64,000 nt of DNA from Candidatus Rokuibacteriota bacterium (GCA_003220435.1 QHSL01000015.1:1-64000), one strand, 5' to 3'; counted from the stretch's first letter, positions 24,044 to 33,425 are shown. Notes: generated from the sequence alone by a model not told the origin. Numbers and translations are program-made.

Positions 24044-24979
24044 ATGAAGCTGCTGTTCTTCGACGACTTCAAGCTGGGAGTGCTCAAGGGCGATGCGGTG
24101 GTCGATGTGTCGGACACGGTGCGGGACATCCCGCACACCGGACCGCACAACCTGATCAGCGGGTTGATCGAGCGGTTCGCCGACTACAAAGGACGCCTGG
24201 AAGGGGCGGTCGCGCGCGGCGCGGGCAAGCCCCTCAGCCAGGTGAGAGTCCGGCCTCCCCTGCCCAAGCCCTACAACATCGTCGCGATGGCCGTGAACTA
24301 CATGGAGGACGGGACGCGCTCGGAGCCCGCGCCCATCAACGCGTTCCACAAGTCGCCCAACTCCGTCATCGGCGACGGCGACACGATGGTGCTCCCCGAC
24401 GTTCCCGCCACGATCTTCGAGGGCGAGGCCGAGGTGGCGCTGATCATCGGTAAGCGCGCGTCCAGCGTGAGCCAGGGCCAGGCTATGAGCTACATCTTCG
24501 GCTACACGAACTTCATCGACGGCTCGGCCCGCGGCCTGCCGCCGAGCGGCAACACGTTCTACCAGATGAAGTCGCGCGACTCGTTCTGCCCGATCGGGCC
24601 CTACATCGTGACGGCGGACGAGATCCCCGACCCCCATCGCCTGCAGGTGAAGCTCTGGGTGAACGGCGACCTGAAGCAGAACTACAACACGAGCGACATG
24701 GCCCACAAGATCCCACGCTGCATCGAGTGGGTCACCTCGATCCATGCGCTCGACGCCGGCGACATCATCGCGACGGGCACGAATCACCGCGGGCTCAGCG
24801 GGTTCCAGAACGGCGATCGCATCGAGATCGAGACCGACGGGCTGGGCCGGCTCCGCTTCAACATCCGGGACGATCTCAAGCGCACCTGGGGCCGGGAGAC
24901 GCGCCTGGACCGCCAGGAGAAGAAACAGGAAGGCACGACGCCGCAACTGACGGGCAAGTACACGCCGGTTCCGCGGTAG
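24044..24979 (+). CDS. Fumarylacetoacetate hydrolase family protein
   Basis: The 311-aa FAH-fold protein carries the metal-binding Glu residues in ATIFEGEAEVALIIG. The Asp region is GYTNFIDGSARG, and the segment TGTNHRGLSGFQNGDRIEIETDGLGRL is close to the family C-terminal motif. Members cleave or isomerise fumarylpyruvate/fumarylacetoacetate or hydrate 2-oxo-acids. CAGGAGGGGAACC precedes the ATG. It is the first of a co-directional group with aldo/keto reductase, FAD monooxygenase and ABC genes, consistent with a gentisate- or homogentisate-like route (inference). Confidence 0.9.
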   Translation: MKLLFFDDFKLGVLKGDAVVDVSDTVRDIPHTGPHNLISGLIERFADYKGRLEGAVARGAGKPLSQVRVRPPLPKPYNIVAMAVNYMEDGTRSEPAPINAFHKSPNSVIGDGDTMVLPDVPATIFEGEAEVALIIGKRASSVSQGQAMSYIFGYTNFIDGSARGLPPSGNTFYQMKSRDSFCPIGPYIVTADEIPDPHRLQVKLWVNGDLKQNYNTSDMAHKIPRCIEWVTSIHALDAGDIIATGTNHRGLSGFQNGDRIEIETDGLGRLRFNIRDDLKRTWGRETRLDRQEKKQEGTTPQLTGKYTPVPR

Positions 24980-25849
24980 ATGATCCCGAGGCGACCGTTC
25001 GGACGGACCGGTCACCTCAGCAGCGCGACGCTGTTCGGCGGCGCCGCCCTGGCTCGCGCGAGCCAGGACGACGCCGATCGGACCCTCGACGTGCTGCTGC
25101 GATTCGGCGTCAACCACATCGACACCGCGGCGCGCTACGGTGACTCCGAGCTACGCATCGGCCCGTGGATGGCGCGCCACCGGAAGGATTTCTTTCTCGC
25201 CACCAAGACCGGCTCGCGGACCGGCAAGGAGGCGCGCGAGGACATCCATCGCTCGCTCGAGCGCTTGCGCGTCGACCGGGTCGACCTGATCCAGCTCCAC
25301 TCCCTCGGCCACCCGGACGACTGGGACACCGCCATGGGGCCCGACGGAGCGCTGGAGGCCGCGATCGAGGCGCGCCGGCAGGGGCTTGTGCGCTTCGTCG
25401 GCGTCACGGGCCACGGCTGGACGATCGCCGCCATGCACCGGCGAAGCCTGGCACGCTTCGACTTCGACTCGGTGCTGATGCCGTACAACTTCTTCATGGC
25501 CGCGAACGAGCGCTACCGGCAGAGCTTCGAGGAAGTGCTGACGATCTGCCGCGAGCGCGACGTGGCCGTCCAGATCATCAAGTCCATCGCCCGCGGACCG
25601 TGGGCCACGACCGATCGGACTCACACCACCTGGTACCAGCCGCTCGAAGAGCAGCCCGACATCGACGCCGCGGTGCACTGGGTACTCGGTGAGCTGCCGA
25701 ACGCGTTCCTCAACACCGCCGGCGATCTTCGGCTGCTGCCAAGGGTCCTCGACGCCGCCCAACGCTTCGAGCGGCGCCCCTCGGACGAGGCGATGGCCGC
25801 CATGGTCGAATCGAGGCGACTGACCTCGCTCTTCGGGTTGCCGACCTAG
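24980..25849 (+). CDS. Aldo/keto reductase
   Basis: The 289-aa (alpha/beta)8 NADPH oxidoreductase keeps the catalytic tetrad: Asp in [13 protein letters not shown], Tyr in ARYGD, Lys in [10 protein letters not shown] and His in LIQLHSLG. The start codon follows the previous stop with no gap (TAGATG), so it is coupled to the FAH gene. It reduces a carbonyl to an alcohol; the substrate is probably an intermediate of the same pathway (inference). Confidence 0.9.
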   Translation: MIPRRPFGRTGHLSSATLFGGAALARASQDDADRTLDVLLRFGVNHIDTAARYGDSELRIGPWMARHRKDFFLATKTGSRTGKEAREDIHRSLERLRVDRVDLIQLHSLGHPDDWDTAMGPDGALEAAIEARRQGLVRFVGVTGHGWTIAAMHRRSLARFDFDSVLMPYNFFMAANERYRQSFEEVLTICRERDVAVQIIKSIARGPWATTDRTHTTWYQPLEEQPDIDAAVHWVLGELPNAFLNTAGDLRLLPRVLDAAQRFERRPSDEAMAAMVESRRLTSLFGLPT

Positions 25850-25856
25850 CTCGCGG

Positions 25857-27017
25857 ATGCCCCTGCGCACGATCGTCGTGGGGGGCGGGATCGGCGGGCT
25901 GTCCCTGGCGCGCGAGCTGGCGAGGCTCGGGCTGCCCGCCGTCGTGCTCGAGCGCGCGCCGAAGCTCGGGACGGTCGGCGCCGGCATCATCATGAATCCC
26001 AACGCGATGCGCGTGCTCGAGGCGAACGGTCTGGCCGCGGGCGTGCGATCGCGCAGCACGCCGTACCTCGCGCGCGACACGTTCGACCACCGTGGTCGGC
26101 GGCTGGCGACGCGCGACTATCGCCCGCTCTACGCCGACGGGCGACTCGCGGCCGGCGCGCTGCTGCACCGCGCACACCTGCACGAGTGCCTGTACGACGG
26201 CCTTCCGCCCGGAACGGTCCATCTCGACACGCGTATCCGCGGCTTCGAGGCCGACCCGCACGGCGTGCGCGTGGAGACCGAGCGCGGCGAGACCTTCAGC
26301 GCCGACGTGCTGATCGGCGCCGACGGGATCCGGTCGACCGTGCGCGCGCGATTCTTCGGCGGAGACGAGCTCGTCTATCTCGGCTACCGCTCCCATCGCT
26401 TCGTGGTCGCCAACCGCGACGGGCTCGAGCACTTCACCGAGTTCCTCGGGCGCGGCCAGCGCGTCGGGCTCGTGCCGATCGGCGGTGGTCAGCTCTACGT
26501 GTGGACGACCTTCAACTCGCCCGCGGCCAGCCGCGCCTGGGCGCTCGAGAGCGTCGAGGCGCTGCGGGCGCTGTTCGGCCAATTCACCGACGCGCGCGTG
26601 CGGCGGGCGTTCGCCGGGCTGGCCGCGACCGAAAACGTCGTGTGCACCGACATCGAAGAGGTGCGCCAGGAGAGCTGGGCCCGTGACCGCGTCGCGCTGC
26701 TGGGCGACGCTGCGCACGCGCTGAGCCCGAACCTGGGGCAGGGCGCCGGGATGGCGATGGAAGACGCGGTCGTCCTCGCGGACGAGCTTGCGAAAGCCGA
26801 TGGTGGCGAGCAGAGCCTGGAGGCGGCGCTCGCGAGCTACGTCGCGCGGCGTCGGGAGCGCGTCGAGACGGTCGTCAGGCTCTCCCGACGCGTGGGCGAG
26901 GAGGGCCAGCTCAGCGGTCCCCTGGCCTGCTGGCTCCGCAACCGGCGCCTGCGGCGCGAGGGCCGGGCGCCCGAACGCGTGGAAGCGGCCCTCGAGCGTC
27001 TTCTCGCCTGGCCGTGA
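25857..27017 (+). CDS. FAD-dependent aromatic-ring monooxygenase
   Basis: The 386-aa class A flavoprotein hydroxylase has the GxGxxG motif in VVGGGIGGLSLA, the DG motif in LIGADGIRSTVRA and the GD motif in LLGDAAHALSPNLGQGAGMAMEDAVVLADEL. All three are needed for FAD and NAD(P)H binding in salicylate or 3-hydroxybenzoate-type hydroxylases. Placed next to an FAH-family gene it probably hydroxylates an aromatic acid before ring cleavage (inference). Its stop overlaps the next gene as GTGA. Confidence 0.9.
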   Translation: MPLRTIVVGGGIGGLSLARELARLGLPAVVLERAPKLGTVGAGIIMNPNAMRVLEANGLAAGVRSRSTPYLARDTFDHRGRRLATRDYRPLYADGRLAAGALLHRAHLHECLYDGLPPGTVHLDTRIRGFEADPHGVRVETERGETFSADVLIGADGIRSTVRARFFGGDELVYLGYRSHRFVVANRDGLEHFTEFLGRGQRVGLVPIGGGQLYVWTTFNSPAASRAWALESVEALRALFGQFTDARVRRAFAGLAATENVVCTDIEEVRQESWARDRVALLGDAAHALSPNLGQGAGMAMEDAVVLADELAKADGGEQSLEAALASYVARRRERVETVVRLSRRVGEEGQLSGPLACWLRNRRLRREGRAPERVEAALERLLAWP

Positions 27018-27799
27018 GCGGACCTGCCCTCGAGGTCGTCGGGCTTCGCAAGGCGTTCGCCAAGGACGGCCGGACCATCGAGGTCCTCGATCTCGGACGC
27101 ATGTCGATCGCCGACGGCGAGTTCGTCACGGTCGTCGGCCCGAGCGGCTGCGGCAAGAGCACGCTGCTCCACATCCTCGGCGGCTTCATCCCAGCCGACG
27201 CCGGACAAATCCGTGTTCACGGCCGCGAGGTCGCCGGGCCGGGGCCGGACCGCGGGATGGTCTTCCAGGAGTTCTCGCTGTTCCCCTGGCGGACGGTCGA
27301 GGGCAACGTCGGCTGGGGCCTCGAGGTTCGGGGAGCGGCGGCGGCCGAGCGGGCCGTCGTCGTCGAGCGGTACCTGGCGCTCACCGGGCTCGCGGAATTC
27401 CGCCATCACCTCCCGGGCGAGCTCTCGGGCGGGATGAAGCAGCGCGTCGCGCTGGCGCGCGTGCTCGCGTTCGACCCTCACGTCCTGCTCATGGACGAGC
27501 CGTTCGGCTCGCTCGACGCCCAGACGCGCGAGACCATGCAGGAGGAGCTGACCTCCATCTGGGAGCGTACGGGCAAGACGATCTTCTTCGTCACCCACGA
27601 CATCGACGAGGCCGTGTACCTGGGCGACCGCGTGCTCGTGCTGAGCGCGCGGCCGGCGAGCCTCCGCGAGGAGGTCGTGGTCGACCTGCCCCGCCCGCGA
27701 ACCGTCGCGGTGCGGAAATCGCTCGCGTTTCTCGAGTGCCGGAACCGGGTCTGGGACCTGATCGCCGGCGAGAGGAGGAAACATCGTGAACCGTCGTAG
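27014..27799 (+). CDS. NitT/TauT-type ABC transporter ATP-binding protein
   Basis: The 261-aa ATPase has Walker A GPSGCGKST (G42-S49), the signature LSGGMKQR and Walker B VLLMDEP, then the switch His in FVTHDIDEAVYLG. The layout is that of SsuB/TauB/NrtD-type importers of sulfonates, nitrate or aromatic-like compounds. GTG at 27014 overlaps the preceding stop. Its cognate permeases seem to be the minus-strand pair at 30002-31506, on the other side of a MlaC-SPOR gene. Confidence 0.9.
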   Translation: MSGPALEVVGLRKAFAKDGRTIEVLDLGRMSIADGEFVTVVGPSGCGKSTLLHILGGFIPADAGQIRVHGREVAGPGPDRGMVFQEFSLFPWRTVEGNVGWGLEVRGAAAAERAVVVERYLALTGLAEFRHHLPGELSGGMKQRVALARVLAFDPHVLLMDEPFGSLDAQTRETMQEELTSIWERTGKTIFFVTHDIDEAVYLGDRVLVLSARPASLREEVVVDLPRPRTVAVRKSLAFLECRNRVWDLIAGERRKHREPS

Positions 27800-28772
27800 C
27801 GCGCTCGTCGCCGCCTGGCTCGTCTCTCAGCTGGCCTGGACACCCGTGGGAGTCGCGGCGGCCGAGCCGCCGCTGATCCGCCTGGGCCACGGCTTCGCCG
27901 CCGAGGAGCAGGTGTGGCTCATGGCCGCGCGGCCGGACGTGGCACCGGGCCAGGGAACCAAGTATCGGCTCAAGCTCATCCCGTTCCAGGGCAATCCCGA
28001 GCGCTTCCAGGCCTACCTGGCCGGCGAGCTCGACGGGGGCACCGCGCCGGGTCTGGCCGTGATCTTCGCGCGCGCGCAGGGGCTCGACATCAAGATCGTG
28101 GCCGGGATCTGCCAGGAAGCGGACGGCAAGGACTGGTTCACGACGATCTACATGGTGAAGGACGACGGGCCCGTCAAGAGCGTGAAGGACCTCAAGGGCG
28201 GCACCGCCGGTGTCCTCGGATTCAAGACCGCCACCGATCTGTGGGCGCGCGCCGCCCTGCTGAGCGCGGGCCTGGCGCCGGACAAGGACGTGAAGGTCGT
28301 GCCGATCGCGTTCCCGGCCATGGGCGCGGCGGTGCGCTCGGACAAGGTCACCCTCGGCACGTTCGTGGAGCCGTTCTACTCGGCTGAAGTCGCCAAGGGC
28401 GGTCTGCGGCCGCTCTTCACCGCGGTGAAAGCGGTCGGCTACGATCACGAGCTGCTGGACGTCTGGTTCGGCGAGAAATTCCTGAAGGCGCAGCCCGACG
28501 CGGTCCGCGCGTTCCTGGCCGACTACGTCGCGGCAACCCGCTTCTACGCAGCGAATCGAGAGCAAGCCAAGCGCGACATCCACAAGGCAGGCTACGTCCG
28601 TACACCGCTCGAGATCTATTTGAAGAACGCCGACTGGAAGCGCGACCCGGGTGGGCGCGTCGACGTCGCCAGCCTCAAGAAACTGGCCGTCTTCATGCAC
28701 GAGAAGCTCGGCTGGCTCGAGAAGCCGGTCGACGTCGACGAGATGGTGGACCAGGGCCACCTGCCTCGATAG
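27786..28772 (+). CDS. NitT/TauT-type ABC transporter substrate-binding protein
   Basis: The 328-aa SsuA/TauA-like periplasmic protein has a signal peptide ending AAA-EPP near residue 27. The fold opens LIRLGHGFAAEEQVWLMAARPDV, with the segment FQAYLAGELDGGTAPGLAVIFARAQGLDIKIVAGI. Such proteins bind sulfonates, thiamine precursors, nitrate or aromatic acids. GTG at 27786 follows a GAGAGGAGGAAA Shine-Dalgarno and overlaps the ATPase gene by 14 nt. The ligand is not predictable, but the surrounding genes suggest an aromatic acid. Confidence 0.88.
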   Translation: MNRRSALVAAWLVSQLAWTPVGVAAAEPPLIRLGHGFAAEEQVWLMAARPDVAPGQGTKYRLKLIPFQGNPERFQAYLAGELDGGTAPGLAVIFARAQGLDIKIVAGICQEADGKDWFTTIYMVKDDGPVKSVKDLKGGTAGVLGFKTATDLWARAALLSAGLAPDKDVKVVPIAFPAMGAAVRSDKVTLGTFVEPFYSAEVAKGGLRPLFTAVKAVGYDHELLDVWFGEKFLKAQPDAVRAFLADYVAATRFYAANREQAKRDIHKAGYVRTPLEIYLKNADWKRDPGGRVDVASLKKLAVFMHEKLGWLEKPVDVDEMVDQGHLPR

Positions 28773-28774
28773 GG

Positions 28775-28793
28775 GCGCCGGGGGGGCCGGCGC
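28775..28793 (+). terminator. Hairpin after SsuA-like gene
   Basis: GCGCCGG and CCGGCGC form a perfect 7-bp stem with a G-only loop, starting 3 nt after the stop of the binding protein gene. No clean T-tract follows (ACGAAAAATTTC), so termination is possible but not certain. Confidence 0.35.
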
Positions 28794-28826
28794 ACGAAAA
28801 ATTTCGCCGAAGGGGTGCGACCACGC

Positions 28827-28832
28827 TATGTA
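28827..28832 (+). promoter_or_regulatory. TATGTA box 7 nt before MlaC-SPOR start
   Basis: This -10-like hexamer precedes the ATG at 28840 by 7 nt, with no Shine-Dalgarno between them. Transcription would start at or next to the ATG. It is one member of the leaderless set described in the findings. Confidence 0.4.
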
Positions 28833-28839
28833 GATCCTG

Positions 28840-29991
28840 ATGGCACGCGCTGCCGCTCTGGTCGCCGCCGCCCTCGTCCTGACGCTGGTACCGTGCGCCG
28901 GCGCCTGGGCCGGCGCGCCGACCGACGCGCTTCGCGACGTGTTCTCGGCGGTCAACCGGGCCCTGGACGATCCCGAGCTCCGGAAGACGCCGCCTGACCT
29001 TCGCGCGGCGATTCGGAACGCCCTCGTTCCCCGCATCGACTCACGGGAAGCAGCGCGGCTCGCGCTGGGCGACGTGTGGACGGCGCGGACGCCGGCGGAG
29101 CGCGACCAGTTCGCGTCCCTCTTCGGCGACCACTTCGAGCGCACGTACGTCTACCGCGTCGCGGCGCACGCTCCGATGTATCGCGCGCTGGCGATTCGTT
29201 ATGTCGACGAGACGAGCGACGGCCGCACCGCGACCGTCACGACCGCTCTCGGGAATCGCGAAGGCGGCGAAGTTCCCGTCGAGTATCGACTGATCAAGCG
29301 CGACGGCCGCTGGGCGATCTTCGACGTCGTGATCGACGGCGCCAGCCTCGTGGACAACTACAAATTGCTGTTCTCGAGGGTCATCGGGCAGTCGTCGTAC
29401 TCCGACGTCGTCGCGCTGATGAAGCCGCGGCCTTCGGAGGCTCGCGCGGCGACCGCGCCGGCCGCGAAAGCCCCGGAGCCGCCGCCCGCGACTCCGCCCG
29501 CCACTTCGGCCGCCCCGAACCCAGATCCGCCGGTCCCGAGCCCAGCGGCGGCGGCCGCGAGCCCAGCGCCGGTCGCCGCCAGCCCAGCGCCGGTGGCGAC
29601 GAACCTGGCGCCGGTGGCTCCGAGCCCGAGCCCAGGTCCGGCCGCGCGCGAGCAGACCGCGACGGTCGCCCCCGGCCCCGGCCGGGAGCCCGCGGCGACG
29701 GCGCTCGCGGCGCCGAAGCCGCCGGCGCCTGTGCCGGCGATGGCGTACTGGCTCCAGGTCGGCGCCTTCAAGAACCCGGAGGCGGCCGGCGGGCTGGCGG
29801 CGCGTCTGCGCACGCAGAACCTGCCGGTGTCGATCGAGTCGGTGACGGTCCCGCCGGGGCAGCGCGGAACGCAGCTCTCTCGCGTGCGCGTCGGTCCGTT
29901 CGCCGATCAGACGGAGGCGACGGCGAAGCTCCGTGAGCTCGAGACGAGCGGCTACCGACCCTTCCTGGCGGTCGAGCGCAAGTCGAACTGA
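28840..29991 (+). CDS. MlaC/Ttg2D-like protein fused to a SPOR domain
   Basis: The 383-aa exported protein has a signal peptide to about residue 25. Then comes a MlaC/Tol_tol_Ttg2-like domain (about 28-195: VFSAVNRALDDPELRK ... ERDQFASLFGDHFERTYVYRV ... YRLIKRDGRWAIFDVVIDGASLVDNYK), a long Pro/Ala-rich linker (about 200-300), and a C-terminal SPOR domain (about 305-380: AYWLQVGAFKNPEAAGGLAARLR ... RVRVGPFADQTEATAKLRELETSGYRP). MlaC carries phospholipids in the periplasm, and SPOR binds denuded peptidoglycan at division sites (family knowledge). Together they would tether a lipid carrier to septal wall (inference). There is no Mla operon around it. Confidence 0.8.
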   Translation: MARAAALVAAALVLTLVPCAGAWAGAPTDALRDVFSAVNRALDDPELRKTPPDLRAAIRNALVPRIDSREAARLALGDVWTARTPAERDQFASLFGDHFERTYVYRVAAHAPMYRALAIRYVDETSDGRTATVTTALGNREGGEVPVEYRLIKRDGRWAIFDVVIDGASLVDNYKLLFSRVIGQSSYSDVVALMKPRPSEARAATAPAAKAPEPPPATPPATSAAPNPDPPVPSPAAAAASPAPVAASPAPVATNLAPVAPSPSPGPAAREQTATVAPGPGREPAATALAAPKPPAPVPAMAYWLQVGAFKNPEAAGGLAARLRTQNLPVSIESVTVPPGQRGTQLSRVRVGPFADQTEATAKLRELETSGYRPFLAVERKSN

Positions 29992-30001
29992 GACACGCGC
30001 T

Positions 30002-30763
30002 TCACTCCGCGTAGTAGGACTCGAGCCGCTCCCAGAACACCAGCCGGTCGCGCAGGATCACCACGAGCCGGTCGAGCATCAGCCCCAGGAGCGAGATCGC
30101 GACGACGGCGGCGAGCATCCGGTCCGTCCTGAAGGACGCGAGCGAGTACATCACGAGATAGCCCAGGCCATCGGCCGAGCTGATCATCTCGGTGATGATC
30201 ACCACGATCATCGCGATGGGCAGGGCCATCCGGAAGCCGGCGAAGATGAACGGCGCCGCGGCGGGAACGACGACCCGCGCGAGGATCCGGCCGCGGGAGG
30301 CGCCCATGTTGGCGGCCGACCAGAGCAGCACCCGGTTCACGGCCCGGCTGCCCGCGTGGGTCGTGACCACGATCGGGTAGAGACACTCCAGGAAGACCAG
30401 CACCACCTTCGCGAGGCTCCCGATGCCGAACAGATAGATGAAGATCGGGAACAGCGCGATCTTCGGGATCGGATAGGTCCCGGAGAAGATCGGGCTCAGG
30501 AACGCCGCGGCCACCGCCGAGCGCCCCATCAGCACTCCGAGGGCGACGCCGACCACGGCGGCCAGCGCGAACCCGCTGAGGCCGCGGAAGAGCGAGTGCC
30601 ATACCTCCAGGAGCGAGGCGGTGCTCGTCGCCAGAAACCAGAACTCCGGCCCGATGCGCGCCAGCGACGGAAGAATGATCGGACTCCACATCCCGCTGCG
30701 GGCGGCAAGCTCCCAGAGGGTCAGACCCGCCACGACGAGCGCCAGGCGGCGGAAGACGCTCAC
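30002..30763 (-). CDS. NitT/TauT-type ABC transporter permease (second)
   Basis: The 253-aa membrane protein has about six helices and a cytoplasmic coupling loop of the SsuC/TauC type (AANMGASRGRILARVVVPAAAPFIFAGFRMALPIAMIVVI). GTG at 30763 overlaps the stop of the upstream permease as GTGA, and AGGAGGTGAGG precedes it. Together with the next gene it forms a permease pair; the matching ATPase and binding protein are on the plus strand at 27014-28772. The substrate is unknown but probably aromatic, given the dioxygenase upstream. Confidence 0.87.
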   Translation of the reverse strand: MSVFRRLALVVAGLTLWELAARSGMWSPIILPSLARIGPEFWFLATSTASLLEVWHSLFRGLSGFALAAVVGVALGVLMGRSAVAAAFLSPIFSGTYPIPKIALFPIFIYLFGIGSLAKVVLVFLECLYPIVVTTHAGSRAVNRVLLWSAANMGASRGRILARVVVPAAAPFIFAGFRMALPIAMIVVIITEMISSADGLGYLVMYSLASFRTDRMLAAVVAISLLGLMLDRLVVILRDRLVFWERLESYYAE

Positions 30764-31506
30764 GACCTCACCTCCTGCCACGCGAGCACGCGACGACGCG
30801 CCAGCAGCAGCAGCTGATCGCTGGCGTAGCCGAGCGCGGCGACCGCGACGATCGACACGTACATGAGGTCGAAGCGCAGGCTCGACTCCGACTGGCGGAT
30901 GAGGAACCCGAGGCCGGAGCGCGCGTTGATCATCTCGGCCGAGAACAGGAGGATGAACGAGAGGGCCAGCGAGACGCGCAGCCCCGCGAAGACGAGCGGG
31001 AGCGCGCTCGGCACCACGATCTTGCGGAAGACCTGCGAGCGCCGGGCGCCCATGTTGAGGCTCGCCCACACCATGATCGTCGGCGTCGATCGGGCGCCGT
31101 AGTACGCGTTGATGAAGCACGGGTAGAAGCAGGCCAGCGCGATGATCACGATCTTCGACGCGTCGCCGATCCCGATCCACAGCATCACGATCGGCAGGAA
31201 GACGATCTTCGGCACCGGATACGTGAGGAACACGAGGGGACTCAGCATCTGATCGAGGCTGCGCGCGACCCCGGCCAGGAGCCCCAGGATCACACCGATC
31301 GCCGAGCCCAGGGCGAACCCCGGCAGCGAGCGCAGCAGGCTCGCGCCGACGTGCGGGAGGAGCTCGCCCGACCGCAGCGCCGCCGCGAAGTCGCCGGCGA
31401 TTTCGGCCGGGCCCAGCACGAACTCGGGGTGCTCCCCGAGCGCGACGAGCTGCCAGATGCCGAGGGTCAGCACAATCAGCCCCCACCCGATCACCCGCGC
31501 ATTCAT
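30760..31506 (-). CDS. NitT/TauT-type ABC transporter permease (first)
   Basis: This is an SsuC/TauC-like permease of about 248 aa: WGLIVLTLGIWQLVA (TM1), PKIVFLPIVMLWIGIGDASKIVIIALACFYPCFINAYYGARS, and the coupling loop ASLNMGARRSQVFRKIVVPSALPLVFAGLRV. Two starts are possible; the ATG at 31506 gives a normal short N-terminus, while an ATG at 31560 would add a charged stretch. Neither has a strong Shine-Dalgarno. It follows the Rieske dioxygenase genes and is coupled to the second permease, so dioxygenase and transporter genes share one operon. Confidence 0.83.
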   Translation of the reverse strand: MNARVIGWGLIVLTLGIWQLVALGEHPEFVLGPAEIAGDFAAALRSGELLPHVGASLLRSLPGFALGSAIGVILGLLAGVARSLDQMLSPLVFLTYPVPKIVFLPIVMLWIGIGDASKIVIIALACFYPCFINAYYGARSTPTIMVWASLNMGARRSQVFRKIVVPSALPLVFAGLRVSLALSFILLFSAEMINARSGLGFLIRQSESSLRFDLMYVSIVAVAALGYASDQLLLLARRRVLAWQEVRS

Positions 31507-31613
31507 GCAGCTGACCGAGAAGTCGAAGGCGCGCCAGTTCGCCGCCTGGCTCGAGTACATGACCGCCGAGCCCTGAGATGGCGACCGCCGCCGATGTCGG
31601 GGCCCCCCATTAA

Positions 31614-32102
31614 TCAAAACAAACAGACTATCCCGTCCAACTCGGCTTCTGAATTCACAAGGTCGACCCGCTTAGCGGCGATCCGCAGGCCGTCCGCAGT
31701 GCGGCGCAGGCGATGCTCGATCCGGGCGCCCCAGGTGCGCTGGCGCTCGTGGCGATACTCGATCAGGACGAGCGTCGACTCGACGCGCAGCTGGCCGTCG
31801 TCCGCGGCATGGACGCGGACGTTGCCGACGTGGTGCACGGTGCGGGGCGCGGGCACGCGCGCGTGGGCACGCGGATGCAGGAATTGCCGGACGCGCACCT
31901 CCAGCAAGGCGCGATCGTCATACACGATCGACACCGACGTGAGCGGGTCCACCTGGCTCGCCTCGAGCGGGATCCAGTACGTCGCGTCGTCGGTGAAGAG
32001 GCCGAGCCACTCGTCGAGCCTTCCGTGGTCGAGGAGCCACGCCTCGTGGAAGAGGAACGCCTCCATCTCCGAGCGCGATTCGACGCCCGTCGCGGTGGCC
32101 AT
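31614..32102 (-). CDS. Aromatic-ring-hydroxylating dioxygenase, beta subunit
   Basis: The 162-aa small subunit has a cystatin/NTF2-like fold. It shows AFLFHEAWLLDHGRLDEWLGLFTDDATYWIPL near the N-terminus and the later segment VHHVGNVRVHAADDGQLRVESTLVLIEYRHERQRTWGARIEHRLRR, both family hallmarks. It has no metal site and supports the alpha subunit in an alpha-beta hexamer. It starts 1 bp after the alpha gene stop. With the alpha subunit it adds two hydroxyls to an aromatic ring; reductase and ferredoxin partners are not in the window. Confidence 0.88.
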   Translation of the reverse strand: MATATGVESRSEMEAFLFHEAWLLDHGRLDEWLGLFTDDATYWIPLEASQVDPLTSVSIVYDDRALLEVRVRQFLHPRAHARVPAPRTVHHVGNVRVHAADDGQLRVESTLVLIEYRHERQRTWGARIEHRLRRTADGLRIAAKRVDLVNSEAELDGIVCLF

Positions 32103-32103
32103 C

Positions 32104-33411
32104 TCAGCCCTCGGCCGTCAGGTACTCGAGCCAGGCGGCGAACTGATTCCGGATGTGGATCTCGCTGGTGCCCGTCCCGCCGCGGAGCGTGCCGTCGCGG
32201 TCCGGGACGTCGCCGCCGTGGCCGCGCCCGAGGTAGACCCAGTCCGCCCGCGGCTCGCCGAGCCCACGCTGGGTGCGCTCGTAGACCTCCAGGTCGTCGG
32301 TGAGGACGGGCGACGCGGTACCGTTGACGACGTTCGCGAACGCGATCGTGTCGCGAAACATCTGCTCCGGCGCGCCCTTGAGCCTGTACGAGTACGCGTG
32401 GACGACCGTACGGTCGACCGCGATCGGATGCACCACGCGGAGCTGGCGGAACTGGCTCATGAACGACGCGCTCGGATAGACGATGCTGTTCCAGCGTAGC
32501 TCGGCCAGCACGCGCGCCGCGCCGGCGCGGCCCAGCCGCCGCTCGAGTGCCGCGCGGTACTCCGCGAAGGCCGGATGGTCGAGTGCCGCCACCAGCCGGC
32601 TGTCGTCGTGATAGTCGCCCATCCAGGAGTGGCCATACCCCGCGACCCACAGCCCGGTGTTCTCCCAGACCTCCCAGGGCGCGCCGTTCTGGAGCATCTG
32701 GCGGACGCCAATCTCGGCGTAGGTGCCGGCGCCCGCCGCCGGCTGCTCGCGCGTGGCCCAGATCGACGAGGCGTGGACAAACGCCGGATGCACGGCGTCG
32801 TTGTGGTTCTCCAGCACGAGCTTCCAGTTGCCGTGATACGCGTGCTTGAACACGCCGCCCGCCACCTCGACGTCCCCATCGGGCGCGCGCTCGACGAAAT
32901 CGTCGAACGACGCCCGCAGCGGACCGAGGAACTCGAGGAGGGACGGACCGTCGGCGGCCAGCGACGCGAAGAGGAAGCCACGATACGCGTCGACGCGCGG
33001 CACGCGGGCGAGGCCGCCGCCGATCGTCTCGGCCACCGCGCGATCGTATCCCTCGGCATGCGGCACGCCGCAGAGGGCGCCGTCCGTGCCGTAGGTCCAG
33101 CCGTGATACGAGCAGACGAGCTCAGGCACCGTGCCGGCGGCCGCTTCGCACACGCGCGCGCCCCGGTGGGCGCAGCGGTTGACCAGCGCGCGAACGCCGC
33201 CGTCCGTGTGGCGGATCACGATCACCGATTCCCGCCCCATCCGGGTGGTGAAGAAGTCGCCCGGGCTCCGGACCTGACTCTCGTGTCCCAGCACCAGCCA
33301 GGCGCGGCCGAAGATCCGGTCCAGCTCCAGCTCGAACAGCGCGGGATCCGTGTAGACCGCGCGGTGGACGCGGTCGGACTGGATCAGGTCCTTGATGGAT
33401 CGGGCGTTCAC
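32104..33411 (-). CDS. Aromatic-ring-hydroxylating dioxygenase, alpha subunit (Rieske)
   Basis: This large subunit has 435 aa. The Rieske [2Fe-2S] site is C80-x-H82 ... C100-x2-H103 ([10 protein letters not shown] and [11 protein letters not shown]) with 17 residues between, as expected. The mononuclear iron region [20 protein letters not shown] contains the Asp/His ligands. GTG at 33411 is the start; no Shine-Dalgarno precedes it, but TACAAT lies 8 nt upstream, so the transcript may be leaderless. The operon continues with the beta subunit and two NitT/TauT permeases. The substrate is an aromatic acid or related ring compound, not specified by sequence. Confidence 0.9.
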   Translation of the reverse strand: MNARSIKDLIQSDRVHRAVYTDPALFELELDRIFGRAWLVLGHESQVRSPGDFFTTRMGRESVIVIRHTDGGVRALVNRCAHRGARVCEAAAGTVPELVCSYHGWTYGTDGALCGVPHAEGYDRAVAETIGGGLARVPRVDAYRGFLFASLAADGPSLLEFLGPLRASFDDFVERAPDGDVEVAGGVFKHAYHGNWKLVLENHNDAVHPAFVHASSIWATREQPAAGAGTYAEIGVRQMLQNGAPWEVWENTGLWVAGYGHSWMGDYHDDSRLVAALDHPAFAEYRAALERRLGRAGAARVLAELRWNSIVYPSASFMSQFRQLRVVHPIAVDRTVVHAYSYRLKGAPEQMFRDTIAFANVVNGTASPVLTDDLEVYERTQRGLGEPRADWVYLGRGHGGDVPDRDGTLRGGTGTSEIHIRNQFAAWLEYLTAEG

Positions 33412-33419
33412 GGAAGTGT

Positions 33420-33425
33420 ATTGTA
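33420..33425 (-). promoter_or_regulatory. TACAAT box 8 nt before Rieske alpha start
   Basis: This -10-like hexamer on the minus strand lies 8 nt before the GTG at 33411 in a 44-bp divergent intergenic region, with no Shine-Dalgarno between. The opposite gene has a conventional AAGGAGAG site instead. Confidence 0.45.
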
